A stretch of 64,000 nt of DNA from Muribaculaceae bacterium (GTDB lineage: Bacteria > Bacteroidota > Bacteroidia > Bacteroidales > Muribaculaceae): the NCBI GenBank assembly GCA_017557425.1, contig JAFYYU010000011.1, positions 47,013 to 111,012 on the forward strand, written 5' to 3'. Positions 37,099 to 46,001 of the stretch are shown piece after piece. The position numbers and the translations under genes are program-made. How positions within the stretch are numbered: position 1 is the stretch's first letter; each line of letters begins with the position of its first letter. The notes under the pieces are model-generated. The model was not told the origin of the DNA and did not search any database. It worked only from the letters and a program-made list of their open reading frames with translations.

Positions 37099-38295
37099 AT
37101 GAGCAAAGTCATCATCATTGGATGCGGTGGCGTCGGTACCGTGTGCGCCCATAAATGCGCACAAAACCCTGACGTGTTTAACGAAATCGTAATTGCTTCG
37201 CGCAACCGAGCCAAGTGTGATGCCGTGGCCCGCGCCATCGGCAAGGACAACATCACCACCGACCAGGTGGATGCAGACGACGTTGAGCAGCTGGTGGCTC
37301 TACTCAACCGCCACAAACCCGACATGGTCATCAACCTGGCCCTGCCTTATCAGGACCTGACCATCATGGAGGCCTGCCTGCGGTGCGGCGTACATTATCT
37401 GGACACCGCCAACTATGAGCCGCGCGACGAGGCGCACTTTGAGTACAGCTGGCAATGGGCCTACCGTGAGCGCTTCGAGAAGGCGGGCCTGACAGCCATT
37501 CTGGGCTGCGGATTCGACCCCGGGGTGAGCGGCGTTTACACCGCCTATGCCGCCAAGCACCACTTCAGCGAGATGCACACGCTCGACATCGTGGACTGCA
37601 ACGCCGGCAACCACGGCAAGGCATTCGCCACCAACTTCAACCCCGAAATCAACATCCGCGAAATTACCCAGAAGGGGCGTTATTGGGAAAACGGCAAATG
37701 GGTGGAGACCGGCGCTCTGGAAATCCATAAACCCCTCACCTACCCCATGATCGGCCCGCGCGAGAGCTACCTTATGTACCACGAGGAGCTGGAGTCGCTG
37801 GTCATCAATTTCCCGACCCTGTGGCGCGCTCGCTTCTGGATGACCTTTGGCGAGGAATACCTGACCCACCTGCGTGTGATTCAGGACATCGGCATGGCAA
37901 GCATCGAGCCCATCAACTACCAGGGCATGGAAATCGTGCCGCTGCAGTTCCTCAAAGCCGTGCTGCCCAATCCTCAGGACCTGGGCGAGAACTATACCGG
38001 CGAGACGAGCATCGGCTGCCGCATCAGCGGTATCGACAAGGAAGGCAAGCAATTGACCTACTACATCTATAATAACTGCGACCACCACAAGGCATATGAG
38101 GAGACGGGTATGCAGGCCGTGAGCTATACCACGGGCGTTCCCGCCATGACGGGAGCGATGATGTTCCTCAAGGGGCTGTGGCGCAAACCCGGCGTGCACA
38201 ACGTCGAGGAATTCGATCCCGATCCGTTCCTGGAGGTGCTCAACAAGCAGGGACTACCCTGGCATGAGCAGTTCAACATCGATCTGGAAGCATAA
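37099..38295 (+). CDS. Carboxynorspermidine/carboxyspermidine dehydrogenase (saccharopine dehydrogenase family)
   Basis: 398 residues. The N-terminal Rossmann motif is VIIIGCGGVGTVCAH. The C-terminal catalytic domain contains GCGFDPGVSGVYTAYA and the conserved ETSIGCRISGIDKEGK. This family condenses putrescine (or diaminopropane) with aspartate semialdehyde and NADPH, giving carboxyspermidine, which a dedicated decarboxylase turns into spermidine, the route used by Bacteroidetes instead of SpeE. It complements speA at 11032. The decarboxylase gene is not in this window. The gene is closed by a strong bidirectional terminator. Confidence 0.9.
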   Translation: MSKVIIIGCGGVGTVCAHKCAQNPDVFNEIVIASRNRAKCDAVARAIGKDNITTDQVDADDVEQLVALLNRHKPDMVINLALPYQDLTIMEACLRCGVHYLDTANYEPRDEAHFEYSWQWAYRERFEKAGLTAILGCGFDPGVSGVYTAYAAKHHFSEMHTLDIVDCNAGNHGKAFATNFNPEINIREITQKGRYWENGKWVETGALEIHKPLTYPMIGPRESYLMYHEELESLVINFPTLWRARFWMTFGEEYLTHLRVIQDIGMASIEPINYQGMEIVPLQFLKAVLPNPQDLGENYTGETSIGCRISGIDKEGKQLTYYIYNNCDHHKAYEETGMQAVSYTTGVPAMTGAMMFLKGLWRKPGVHNVEEFDPDPFLEVLNKQGLPWHEQFNIDLEA

Positions 38296-38336
38296 ATCAA
38301 GAGGCACTTCACTGAGAAGTGCCTCTTGATTTAGTT
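38294..38336. terminator. Bidirectional terminator
   Basis: Perfect 17-bp stem (arms 38294-38310 and 38316-38332; core GAGGCACTTC/GAAGTGCCTC) between the convergent dehydrogenase and NUDIX genes. Confidence 0.85.
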
Positions 38337-38362
38337 TAAAGTTTAAAGCTTAGGGTTTAAGG
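38335..38362. repeat. 7-nt-period array
   Basis: TTTAAAG, TTTAAAG, CTTAGGG, TTTAAGG in register. The last two units overlap the stop codon and final residues of the NUDIX gene. Confidence 0.6.
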
Positions 38363-38769
38363 AATATCTTCTTTGGAAATTGGGAGAGAAGGCGCTCGTC
38401 GGCTTCACACCATGGCAGGGAGGGTAAGTCCTGCCACGGCAGCCAGCGGCTGGCGGCATGCTCACGCATGATGAAGTCACGCGATACAGCTGTGCAGCGA
38501 TAGGCCGCAAGGGTGATGGTGAAGTCGGGATAATCGTGGGTGACGGTGGCCAACAGTTCATGTACCTCGACATCAAGGTCCATTTCTTCAAGCAATTCGC
38601 GGTGCAGGGCCTGCTCGGGTGTTTCGCCTGGCTCAATCTTGCCTCCGGGGAACTCCCACAGGTGGCTGGTGTAAGGATAACGGGTCACGCCACGCTGCAT
38701 GCATAGCACCTCGCCGTCAACCTCAATGACTGCAGCCACCACGTTATAATGCTTGCGCTTAGATGTCAT
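38350..38769 (-). CDS. NUDIX hydrolase, MutT-like
   Basis: 139 residues from the ATG at 38769. The Nudix box is complete: GGKIEPGETPEQALHRELLEEM (about 37-58), where the glutamates bind Mg. The family member closest in pattern is (deoxy)nucleoside triphosphate pyrophosphohydrolase MutT/CTP pyrophosphohydrolase, which cleans up oxidised nucleotides. The start overlaps the stop of the rhodanese gene by ATGA, so the two are translated together. An upstream start would lie inside that gene and is not needed. Confidence 0.92.
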   Translation of the reverse strand: MTSKRKHYNVVAAVIEVDGEVLCMQRGVTRYPYTSHLWEFPGGKIEPGETPEQALHRELLEEMDLDVEVHELLATVTHDYPDFTITLAAYRCTAVSRDFIMREHAASRWLPWQDLPSLPWCEADERLLSQFPKKIFLKP

Positions 38770-39188
38770 TTCACAAGCGCTTTGCCTGCATCCTGCCATG
38801 CCAATACGCCACCAGCGAGGTTGGTTACCTGGCAGCCCTGTCCGCTGAGCAGATTGGCGGCACGGGCACTGCGGCGACCGCTACGGCAATAGACGGCGAC
38901 AGGACGTTGCTTGTCAAGGACTTTCATCGCTTGCTCGACAAAGGTGCTGTCGTTCACGTCAACGAGCATCGCCCCGGCAATGTGGCCCTCGTCAAACTCG
39001 TCCTGCGTTCTCACGTCAAGCAGCTGTACAACGGGATTGGCAATATAGTTCTGGAACTCCTCCACACCCAGGTTGGCAAAGGCGGCAATGGCTTTGCTGT
39101 TGCTCGCGCCCTTAGTAAAGATTTTAGCGCACGAAACAGCGATGATCGCCACAATGGCAAGCATCAACAAGGTCTTGATATTGATCAT
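38766..39188 (-). CDS. Rhodanese-like domain protein, membrane-anchored or lipoprotein
   Basis: 140 residues from the ATG at 39188; an ATG at 39200 would add four residues. An N-terminal hydrophobic segment ends in IIAVSC, a possible lipobox. One rhodanese domain follows, with the active-site loop CRSGRRSA (about residue 101) matching the CxxGxR pattern, so a persulfide-carrying Cys is present. A thiosulfate/sulfane-sulfur transferase role outside the cytoplasm is inferred. It is coupled to the NUDIX gene by a 4-nt overlap. Confidence 0.88.
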   Translation of the reverse strand: MINIKTLLMLAIVAIIAVSCAKIFTKGASNSKAIAAFANLGVEEFQNYIANPVVQLLDVRTQDEFDEGHIAGAMLVDVNDSTFVEQAMKVLDKQRPVAVYCRSGRRSARAANLLSGQGCQVTNLAGGVLAWQDAGKALVK

Positions 39189-39230
39189 CAGGAGTATCAT
39201 ATAAATAATAATGTTGTCAGATTATAGCGA

Positions 39231-39238
39231 CAAAGATA
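39231..39238 (-). promoter_or_regulatory. -7 box for the rhodanese-NUDIX pair
   Basis: TATCTTTG on the minus strand, 43 nt upstream of the rhodanese start. Confidence 0.55.
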
Positions 39239-39291
39239 CAACATTTTTCGGCAATTCACGCCAGAACCGCCTCTTGAATCAAAAAAAGCGT

Positions 39292-39299
39292 TATCTTTG
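39292..39299 (+). promoter_or_regulatory. -7 box for the outer-membrane protein and phosphoesterase pair
   Basis: TATCTTTG, 48 nt before the ATG at 39347; divergent from the rhodanese promoter. Confidence 0.55.
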
Positions 39300-39346
39300 T
39301 ACTTTCAATAATTATTCAACTGATTTTACTGTCTCGATTTAGAAAT

Positions 39347-40066
39347 ATGCCAACACTTAGACAAACGATTCTATTTCTGGTGTTTTCCCTCACGGTGAGT
39401 ACCGCCACGGCTCAGTACTACAGCGGTGACCACCAGTTTGACGGGGAGAACAAGAACGAAGTATCGGCTTCGGTAACGACCGGAAGGAACATCATTACTG
39501 GACCCGCCATCGGCAACACACTGCACTACAAACATTATTTCAATAACCACTGGAGCGTGGACGGCGGTATTAACCTGCAGTACACCAAGGGACTGTACGG
39601 TTACAAGGCCAAGGGTGAGTATCACATCCAAGTCCTGTCGTTCCACATATTTGCTTCGGGCGAATACATGTTCAACCACTACCACAGTTACAATACCAAC
39701 GAGAATGTGGGCAACATGTCCCTGAGGTTTGAACGCGGTTATTGGGACATCACCCTGGGTGGCTCGCTCATCGGGTACAACATGATGGGAGACCATTATA
39801 CCGAGCCGCTGACGCTCACCTTCGGTGCCCATGCAACCTTGCGTCCCCGAACCAATGACTGGAACGTGGGCCTGTTGTTCCGCAACTATGACGACTTCTA
39901 CTACGAGAACTGGAACATCAACTGGGGTCTGGACTTCTACTACAGGTTTAATCCCAAATTGAAACTATTTGGCGAGTTCAACGTGCGCCCGGCCGGTTCG
40001 ATGAGCCAACTGGCGAGCAAATATGAGACAACAGGAAAAGTAGGTTTAATTTATCGATGGAAATAA
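39347..40066 (+). CDS. Putative outer-membrane beta-barrel protein
   Basis: 239 residues with a signal peptide (MPTLRQTILFLVFSLTVSTATAQ). The rest alternates hydrophobic and polar residues with many Tyr/Trp/Asn strands (HYKHYFNNHWSVDGGINLQYT, WNINWGLDFYYRFNPKLKLF) and ends in a strand KVGLIYRWK, as in 10- to 12-strand outer-membrane barrels. I do not recognise the exact family. The next gene, a phosphoesterase lipoprotein, starts 2 nt after its stop, so they form an operon and may work together at the cell surface. Confidence 0.75.
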   Translation: MPTLRQTILFLVFSLTVSTATAQYYSGDHQFDGENKNEVSASVTTGRNIITGPAIGNTLHYKHYFNNHWSVDGGINLQYTKGLYGYKAKGEYHIQVLSFHIFASGEYMFNHYHSYNTNENVGNMSLRFERGYWDITLGGSLIGYNMMGDHYTEPLTLTFGAHATLRPRTNDWNVGLLFRNYDDFYYENWNINWGLDFYYRFNPKLKLFGEFNVRPAGSMSQLASKYETTGKVGLIYRWK

Positions 40067-40068
40067 CA

Positions 40069-41145
40069 ATGAAAAAGACAATATCATACAGCCTCATCAC
40101 TGCCGCACTGCTGGCAATAAGTATATCCTTCACTTCGTGTGAGAAAGTGAGCCCCACGGGTGTGCTCATCGGTAACACCAGCGTTGACGACCGCGTCAAG
40201 CAGTCACTGACCAACTACACCTACATCGGTGACAACATGGACTTTGATCTTGTTGACAGCATCCAAGAATACTCTTTTCTGGTGGGTAGCGACAGCCATA
40301 TCACCTTTGATCCGGGTCGCCTGGAAGAGATGATAAGAATCGGCATTGAAAATGACGACCTCTTCTACTGTCACTTGGGCGACATCGTTGATACCAAGCC
40401 CGAGTACTATTACAACACCAAACTGTCCCTTTACGACGCTTCCAGACTCTGGAAAGCCAAATACCTCAGGCAAATTATCAATGAATATTACAGTGAAGAA
40501 ATTGGAATTTACATTGATAAGAGGATTAAAAATACTTCAAGAGATTCTTACCGGACATGGGAAAACTGGGATTTGCCATTCCATCCTGTTGTAGGCAACC
40601 ATGACATTACTCACAACGGATGGTCCCTGTTCTGCGACTTATTCAAGACTTCGTTTTATGAATTTACCGTAACAATAGGCGGGCAGTATGATCGTTTCAT
40701 CTTCCTTGATTCGGCTAATGGCACACTGGGCAATTTCCAGATTGAGAGAATCGAGGAAAAAGCGCTTCGAGATGACTACAAAGAAATCCGCAACACGTTT
40801 GTATTCACCCACACCAACATCTTCCGTCCGGCTCTCAACGAGTTCGCTTCGACCTATTGCCGCGAAGAGTTATACTACATACTCAACAAACTGTCGGAGT
40901 GGAACACGACCATCGCATTCTGGGGCCATGTTCACGCTTGGGATGACCGCATGTTTGGCGAAGTACGCCACATCACCATGCCGTCGATGAACTTCGTGGA
41001 CCACCCCGATGGTGGCGATGACCTGCTCGTCAGGGTTACCGTAAAGAAAAACGGGGATGCCATCGTGGAACCCGTGGGCCTCCACTGCAAGCAGCGCAGT
41101 AAGGAAGAACTCGAAAACGAAGGTTACCTCACCTCGACCCAGTAG
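40069..41145 (+). CDS. Metallophosphoesterase lipoprotein
   Basis: 358 residues from the ATG at 40069; an upstream ATG at 40057 overlaps the previous gene. The lipoprotein signal ends in SFTSC. Calcineurin-like metallophosphoesterase motifs: FLVGSDSHITF (GD/SDxH), HLGDIVDT (GDxxD), PVVGNHDI (GNHD), FTHTNIF (H) and FWGHVHAWD (GHxH). It hydrolyses phosphate esters outside the cytoplasm; the substrate is not known. It is second in an operon with an outer-membrane protein and lies upstream of two histidine acid phosphatases. Confidence 0.87.
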   Translation: MKKTISYSLITAALLAISISFTSCEKVSPTGVLIGNTSVDDRVKQSLTNYTYIGDNMDFDLVDSIQEYSFLVGSDSHITFDPGRLEEMIRIGIENDDLFYCHLGDIVDTKPEYYYNTKLSLYDASRLWKAKYLRQIINEYYSEEIGIYIDKRIKNTSRDSYRTWENWDLPFHPVVGNHDITHNGWSLFCDLFKTSFYEFTVTIGGQYDRFIFLDSANGTLGNFQIERIEEKALRDDYKEIRNTFVFTHTNIFRPALNEFASTYCREELYYILNKLSEWNTTIAFWGHVHAWDDRMFGEVRHITMPSMNFVDHPDGGDDLLVRVTVKKNGDAIVEPVGLHCKQRSKEELENEGYLTSTQ

Positions 41146-41197
41146 TCTATCCGTTTCCATATTACATCCTTACACAGCAGACTTCAACCAGAGTCAG

Positions 41198-41240
41198 CGG
41201 CAACTGTTATTGTTTTTTGAGAAGAGTTGCCGTTGTTTTT
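41198..41240 (+). terminator. Terminator after the phosphoesterase gene
   Basis: CGGCAACT and AGTTGCCG form an 8-bp stem, followed by TTGTTTTT. The promoter of the next gene begins immediately afterwards. Confidence 0.65.
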
Positions 41241-41261
41241 GAATAGTGGGGAACTTTGTTG

Positions 41262-41269
41262 TATCTTTG
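41262..41269 (+). promoter_or_regulatory. -7 box for the tandem acid phosphatases
   Basis: TATCTTTG with TTTG at 41238-41241 and a 20-nt spacer, 30 nt before the ATG at 41299. Confidence 0.6.
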
Positions 41270-41298
41270 CGGTATTGAACCATAACATTTACCGAAAT

Positions 41299-42597
41299 AT
41301 GAAAAAATTCATCAGTATCCTGATTGTCGCAATGACGGTGTTCTGCAACATGAACGCCGGAGTGCGCGAGGATTTCAAGGCCAACCCCAAGTTGAGTGCG
41401 AACAACTATCAGGCCTACCCCAACACGGGATTTCCGGTCCTGACAGCCGCGCCCGAGGGATATGAGCCGTTCTTCATCAACCATTACGGGCGACATGGCA
41501 GCCGCTGGCTCATCAACGAGAGAAAGTATACCTATCCCCTGCAGATGCTGGAGAAAGGTGAGCGCAACGGCAAACTTACACGCCGCGGCCAGGAGGTGCT
41601 GGACATCTTGCGCGAGGTGCACAATGCCAGCAAGGGCCGCTTGGGCGAACTGAGCGACATCGGCGCCGAGCAGCACCAGGGCATTGCGCGCCGCATGTTC
41701 CAGAACTTCCCGCAGGTGTTCAAGGACGGGGCTCCCGTGACAGCCCGTTCGACTGTGGTCATCCGCTGCATCCTGTCGATGCAGAACGAGGTGGACGTGC
41801 TCGCCTCGCTCAACCCGCGCCTGAACATCACCACCGATGCCAGCGAGGCAACGATGTACTACATGAACTACAGCGACAGCGTTGTCAGGCCCCTGCGCGC
41901 AGCCGCGGCCGAGAAACGCAGTGAGTGTTTCAACAAGTGGCTCAATCCCAAGGGCATGTTGAAGAAACTGTTCAACGACCAGAAGTTCGCCCGTGACAGC
42001 ATCGACGACGGACGCAGGATGATGCTCTACCTGATGGAAGTGGCCGGAAACATGCAGAGCCACCACCAGTTCGAGAATGTGAACCTGTATGACCTGTTCA
42101 GCGCCGATGACATCTACAGCGTGTGGCGCTACAACAACGCCTATTGGTACATCACCTCGGGCGAGACGCCCCTGACGCAGTGCCGCGTGGACTATATGGA
42201 GGCCAACCTGCTCAGAAACTTCATCGAAGATGCCGACCGCGCCACCACGACCGACAACCGCACGCCAGGCGCATCGCTGCGCTTCGGCCACGAGAGCGTG
42301 GTGCTGCCGCTGTGCTGCCTGATGGGCCTCAACGGCGCCGACTACCGCACCACCGACCTGGAGAACCTGGATAAATACTGGCAGACATACAAGATCTTCC
42401 CCATGGCGGCCAACATCCAGTTTGTTTACTTCCGCAAGGCGGGCAGCGACGACATCCTGCTGCTCCCGCTGCTCAACGAGCGCGAAGCCACGCTTCCCGT
42501 CGAGACCGACGTCGCCCCTTACTACCACTGGAGCGATGTGCGCGACTACTTCATTGATAAACTTTCACGTCAACCCATCATTACCCTTCCCAAATGA
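41299..42597 (+). CDS. Histidine acid phosphatase, MINPP/phytase-like, first copy
   Basis: 432 residues from the ATG at 41299; an upstream in-frame ATG at 41227 precedes the promoter. A signal peptide (to about residue 20) is followed by HYGRHGSRW (about 63-71), the RHGxR phosphohistidine motif of clade-2 histidine phosphatases, and by RFGHESVVLPL near residue 329, which supplies the second His and the Glu proton donor in place of the usual HD or HAE. Multiple inositol polyphosphate phosphatase relatives release phosphate from phytate. ATGA overlap with the second copy shows translational coupling. Confidence 0.88.
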   Translation: MKKFISILIVAMTVFCNMNAGVREDFKANPKLSANNYQAYPNTGFPVLTAAPEGYEPFFINHYGRHGSRWLINERKYTYPLQMLEKGERNGKLTRRGQEVLDILREVHNASKGRLGELSDIGAEQHQGIARRMFQNFPQVFKDGAPVTARSTVVIRCILSMQNEVDVLASLNPRLNITTDASEATMYYMNYSDSVVRPLRAAAAEKRSECFNKWLNPKGMLKKLFNDQKFARDSIDDGRRMMLYLMEVAGNMQSHHQFENVNLYDLFSADDIYSVWRYNNAYWYITSGETPLTQCRVDYMEANLLRNFIEDADRATTTDNRTPGASLRFGHESVVLPLCCLMGLNGADYRTTDLENLDKYWQTYKIFPMAANIQFVYFRKAGSDDILLLPLLNEREATLPVETDVAPYYHWSDVRDYFIDKLSRQPIITLPK

Positions 42598-43916
42598 AAC
42601 GCTTCACCTCATTCTTTATACTAGTGGCTCTGGTCGGCATGACCATGAGTGCCACCACCCCCAAGAAACAAATCCTGGGTAACTTTGACCGATCGGCAAG
42701 CAACCACTATGCCTATCCCTACGGCACCGACGTGAAAGTGCCCAACCTCAGCCCCGCTCCCGCAGGCTATGAGCCGTTCTATATCGACCATTATGGCCGT
42801 CACGGCAGCCGCTGGCTGACCAATGCCAAATACTACGAGCGTCCCTGCAAGGAACTCGCCAAGGCCAAAGAGGCGGGAATGCTGAACCTGCAGGGCGAAC
42901 TGCTGCGTCGACAACTGACCATGGTGTACGAGACTTCCAAGAACCGTGCCGGCGACCTCAGCGACGAGGGCGCCATTCAGCACCAGGAAATCGCGCAGCG
43001 CATGTTCGACAACTTCCCCGAGGTGTTTGCCGGCAGTGCCCGCATCGATGCCCGCTCGACGGTCATCATCCGTTGCATCCTGTCGATGCAGAACGAGACG
43101 ATGCGCCTGCGCTCCTTGAACCCCGACCTGCGCATCACCACCGATGCCAGCTACCATGACATGTACTACATGGGATGGGGATATGGCGAGGACACCCTGG
43201 CCAATGACCTGCGCAAGAGCGTGGACCCCATCTCCAACGAGATGTATGACAAGCACCTGAACCCCAAACGCTTCATCGCCCAGCTCGTCAACGACACCGC
43301 ATGGGCTGCTGCCAACTTGAACGGACGCCAGCTGATGCGCGATGTGTTTGATGTGGCAGGATCGTTGCAGGGCCATAATTTCTTTGATGACATCAACCTG
43401 TACCACTATTTCAACAACAGCGAGATTTTTGAACTGTGGCGCCTTAAAAACATCTACTGGTACATCCATTGGGCCAATGCGCCCCAGAACGGCAACCGCA
43501 TGCCCTTTATCGAGCGCGCACTGCTGCGCGACATGATCGAGAAGGCGGACAATGCCATCGCTACGGGCGAGCACGGCGCATCGCTGCGCTTCGGCCACGA
43601 GACCTGCGTGCTGCCGTTGGCCTGCCTCATGGAACTGGATAGCGTGAACTACAGCTGCGACGACCTGGAAACCCTGCACGAGCACTGGCAGGACTATAAC
43701 ACCATCCCCAAGGCCTGCAACATCCAGATGGTATTCTATCGCCCAATTGGCACCGTCGGCAACCGTGCCGAAGACATCCTGGTCAAGGTGCTCCTTAATG
43801 AGCACGAGGCTACCCTGCCCGCTACCCCCGTTGACGGTCCCTACTACCGCTGGATCGACCTCAAACGCTACTACGAACGCAAACTCGCCACCGTCATCGA
43901 CTGGGAAGTGAAGTAA
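42594..43916 (+). CDS. Histidine acid phosphatase, MINPP/phytase-like, second copy
   Basis: 440 residues, a close paralog of the preceding gene with the same layout: signal peptide, HYGRHGSRWL near residue 65, RSTVIIRCILSMQNE in the middle, RFGHETCVLPLACLM near 333. The start overlaps the stop of the first copy (ATGA). The identical block RCILSMQNE and similar ends show a tandem duplication. The two may have divided substrates between them, such as different inositol phosphates; this is inference. It probably acts in the periplasm. Confidence 0.88.
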   Translation: MKRFTSFFILVALVGMTMSATTPKKQILGNFDRSASNHYAYPYGTDVKVPNLSPAPAGYEPFYIDHYGRHGSRWLTNAKYYERPCKELAKAKEAGMLNLQGELLRRQLTMVYETSKNRAGDLSDEGAIQHQEIAQRMFDNFPEVFAGSARIDARSTVIIRCILSMQNETMRLRSLNPDLRITTDASYHDMYYMGWGYGEDTLANDLRKSVDPISNEMYDKHLNPKRFIAQLVNDTAWAAANLNGRQLMRDVFDVAGSLQGHNFFDDINLYHYFNNSEIFELWRLKNIYWYIHWANAPQNGNRMPFIERALLRDMIEKADNAIATGEHGASLRFGHETCVLPLACLMELDSVNYSCDDLETLHEHWQDYNTIPKACNIQMVFYRPIGTVGNRAEDILVKVLLNEHEATLPATPVDGPYYRWIDLKRYYERKLATVIDWEVK

Positions 43917-43992
43917 AGAGGTAATAGAGCAAATTAAGCATTATTAAACAGCGCAATTGAGTTCGGAATACATTTAATAATTCGATAAGACA

Positions 43993-44187
43993 ATGAGCAA
44001 GAAATTGAAAAGATTTGTTTGGAATGAAATCGAACTGAATGGCATAATGAGACAGGCCGGTGTACTTGTCGATACCCAAACCGGAGTGAATTATCTCTTC
44101 GTGTCCTTTGGTGAAGGTTCTGGCTTAACACCCTTAATCGATGAAAACGGAAAGCCTATCGTGACCAAGAACATCGTGGTTGATTGA
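43993..44187 (+). CDS. Small DUF6440 family protein
   Basis: 64 residues. The pattern VLVDTQTGVNYLF followed by GLTPLIDENGKPIV is diagnostic of DUF6440, a short beta-rich domain found across Firmicutes and Bacteroidetes, with no known function. No signal peptide. It is close to the usual family size. A terminator follows; a promoter is not obvious in the 76-nt gap from the phosphatase, so readthrough is possible. Confidence 0.8.
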   Translation: MSKKLKRFVWNEIELNGIMRQAGVLVDTQTGVNYLFVSFGEGSGLTPLIDENGKPIVTKNIVVD

Positions 44188-44218
44188 AATATAAACAAAG
44201 GTTCCATATAATAAGATT

Positions 44219-44244
44219 AAAGGGGGACTCAATCCCCCTTTTTC
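44219..44244 (+). terminator. Terminator after the DUF6440 gene
   Basis: AAAGGGGGA/TCCCCCTTT hairpin with a T run after it. Confidence 0.85.
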
Positions 44245-44285
44245 TCATTCTAGCAAGTTAACCGGAATAGTCCATTTGGGGACTA

Positions 44286-44606
44286 TTACTCATCTTTCTT
44301 AATCTCGATGCCTAGACTCTCGAATTCATCTTTGTAGAGTTGACAAATCTCTTCAATCTTTTCGACAGGAGTCGAGGTAGAGCCGAAAATCGTATCATTT
44401 GACAGGATTCTGTTTATAAGGACTTCTTTGGCTTTCTCTTTCTCCCCAATACGTAATAAGAAATCGATTTTTGTGCTGAAATCATCATTCCTGTCTATCT
44501 GGTTTTTGATTTCACGCACATCATTGCACATAACCCAAACCTTATAGAGCAAAACAATGCACAGAATCCACCAAATGATGGAAATAAAATAGAAAACTGG
44601 ACCCAT
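44286..44606 (-). CDS. Uncharacterised membrane protein
   Basis: 106 residues from the ATG at 44606. This start is chosen because the promoter box at 44637-44644 leaves only about 24 nt of leader. One N-terminal transmembrane helix (VFYFISIIWWILCIVLLYKV) is followed by a charged cytoplasmic helical region with EKAKEVLINRILS and a Glu/Lys-rich end. Relatives of this type (short TM plus alpha-helical tail) are common small Bacteroidales proteins; no function is recognised. Confidence 0.65.
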   Translation of the reverse strand: MGPVFYFISIIWWILCIVLLYKVWVMCNDVREIKNQIDRNDDFSTKIDFLLRIGEKEKAKEVLINRILSNDTIFGSTSTPVEKIEEICQLYKDEFESLGIEIKKDE

Positions 44607-44636
44607 AATTAAAACAATGAATTGATTAATACTGCA

Positions 44637-44644
44637 CAAAGATA
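44637..44644 (-). promoter_or_regulatory. -7 box for the small membrane protein
   Basis: TATCTTTG on the minus strand, 31 nt before the ATG at 44606. Confidence 0.55.
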
Positions 44645-44742
44645 CAACAACTCATTATAAAAACAGCATTTTTTGCCCAAAAAGCAGGGATTATTTTTTG
44701 ATGACATCAGCCACAGTCAGGGAGGTGCCGTTAACGACTTAT

Positions 44743-45984
44743 TTATCCTTGATACACTTTCAAGTAGTGCTGGGCGACGGCGGATTCGCTATAGGTGGCG
44801 AGGGCATCGTCGCGGGCGGCCTTGCACAAAGAGGGGTGTCGTGAATCGTTGAGGCACCAGGAGATACCTTGTGCAAAATCGATGCTGTCGCAATAATCGG
44901 CTACATAACCGTCCTGTTTGTGGTTAATCATCTCGGGGATGCCTCCTACGTTAAAGCCTACGCAGGGAACGCCGCATGACATCGCCTCGACGATGGTGTT
45001 GGGCAAATTGTCCTGAAGCGACGGGGTGACGAACAGGTCAACGGCGTTGTAAAGTTCGGCGATTTCGGCCTCATTACTCAGGTAATTGACGGGATAGACG
45101 GGTAGCGGCAGGGCAGATTTGACCTTCTCGGCATCGCCACCAAGCACGACAACGCCAAGATTGCCCGGCAAGGTGGGATGGTGCATGCTGATGTGCTCAC
45201 AGGCCTCGGTCAGGAAACTGAAGCCCTTGCGTTCATCGGTGATGCGCTGTGCACCGAAGAGCAGCAGTTTTTTGTCGGTCGGCAGATTGTGGCGCACGCG
45301 TGCCGCCTGTTTGTCCATCGGCTTGAATACGCTCGTATCGATGGCGTTGGGGATGTTGGTGACGGTGTGGCCCTGCGTCAAACGGCTCTTGCAGGCCAAG
45401 TCGGCCATCCAGCGGCTGCAGCCCACAAAAGTGATGTTTCGGCCCTCATACATCGCCAGCTTGCGGTCAAAGACACGGCGTGCCAAGTCCTCGCCCCGGC
45501 CTTTCAGCATCGGGCACTTCTCGCATTGTGTCTGATACTTCTCGCAGCCGCCCGAATAATGGCAGATGCCCGTGAAATACCATTGGTCGTGCAGCGTCAC
45601 CACCACGGGTTTGCCGCTGACGAGGATGCGGTCGAGATTTTTGAGTGACAAGAAGCCCTGGTTGACCCAGTGCAGGTGGATGACGTCGGCCCACCGGAAT
45701 TCGTCCATCGCGGTGATGTCGGTGCCCGTGTTAGCAATATCGACCTGGAAAATGCCCTGTTTTTTCAATCCGTTGGCCATCCAAATGACACCGCGTTCCC
45801 ACAGGAACTTGGGTTTGAGATTCCATGACCGGGGGATGTTGAACACTTCGGGCGCATCGGTCTTGCGGTCACGCACGAGCATGCGCGCCTCAACGCCATT
45901 GTTGTTCAAGGCGTTCAACAGGCGGTTGGCTGCAATGGCGGCCCCACCCGTCCGCTCGGCAGTATTGACAATCAGTACCCGCAT
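44743..45984 (-). CDS. Glycosyltransferase family 4 (GT-B fold)
   Basis: 413 residues from the ATG at 45984 (MRVLIVNTAERTGGAAIAANRL). The N-terminal Gly-rich loop TGGAAIAA and the C-terminal nucleotide-sugar site (FVTPSLQDNLPNTIVEAMSCGVPCVGF, with the EX7E motif) are typical of GT4 retaining transferases. A central Cys-rich stretch (CHYSGGCEKYQTQCEKCPM) is common in relatives that add sugars to surface polysaccharides. It stands alone, not in a polysaccharide gene cluster. A strong palindromic element covers its promoter. The sugar donor and acceptor are unknown. Confidence 0.9.
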   Translation of the reverse strand: MRVLIVNTAERTGGAAIAANRLLNALNNNGVEARMLVRDRKTDAPEVFNIPRSWNLKPKFLWERGVIWMANGLKKQGIFQVDIANTGTDITAMDEFRWADVIHLHWVNQGFLSLKNLDRILVSGKPVVVTLHDQWYFTGICHYSGGCEKYQTQCEKCPMLKGRGEDLARRVFDRKLAMYEGRNITFVGCSRWMADLACKSRLTQGHTVTNIPNAIDTSVFKPMDKQAARVRHNLPTDKKLLLFGAQRITDERKGFSFLTEACEHISMHHPTLPGNLGVVVLGGDAEKVKSALPLPVYPVNYLSNEAEIAELYNAVDLFVTPSLQDNLPNTIVEAMSCGVPCVGFNVGGIPEMINHKQDGYVADYCDSIDFAQGISWCLNDSRHPSLCKAARDDALATYSESAVAQHYLKVYQG

Positions 45985-45992
45985 AGCAACCA

Positions 45993-46000
45993 CAAAAGTA
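45993..46000 (-). promoter_or_regulatory. -7 box for the GT4 gene
   Basis: TACTTTTG on the minus strand, only 9 nt from the ATG, so the transcript would be nearly leaderless. The region that should carry the -33 element (46020-46023) lies inside the tandem palindrome. Confidence 0.5.
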
Positions 46001-46001
46001 C

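Noticed and set aside
38766-39200. Start of the rhodanese gene at 39200
   Set aside because: Possible, but the ATG at 39188 gives a cleaner signal sequence; the difference is only four residues.
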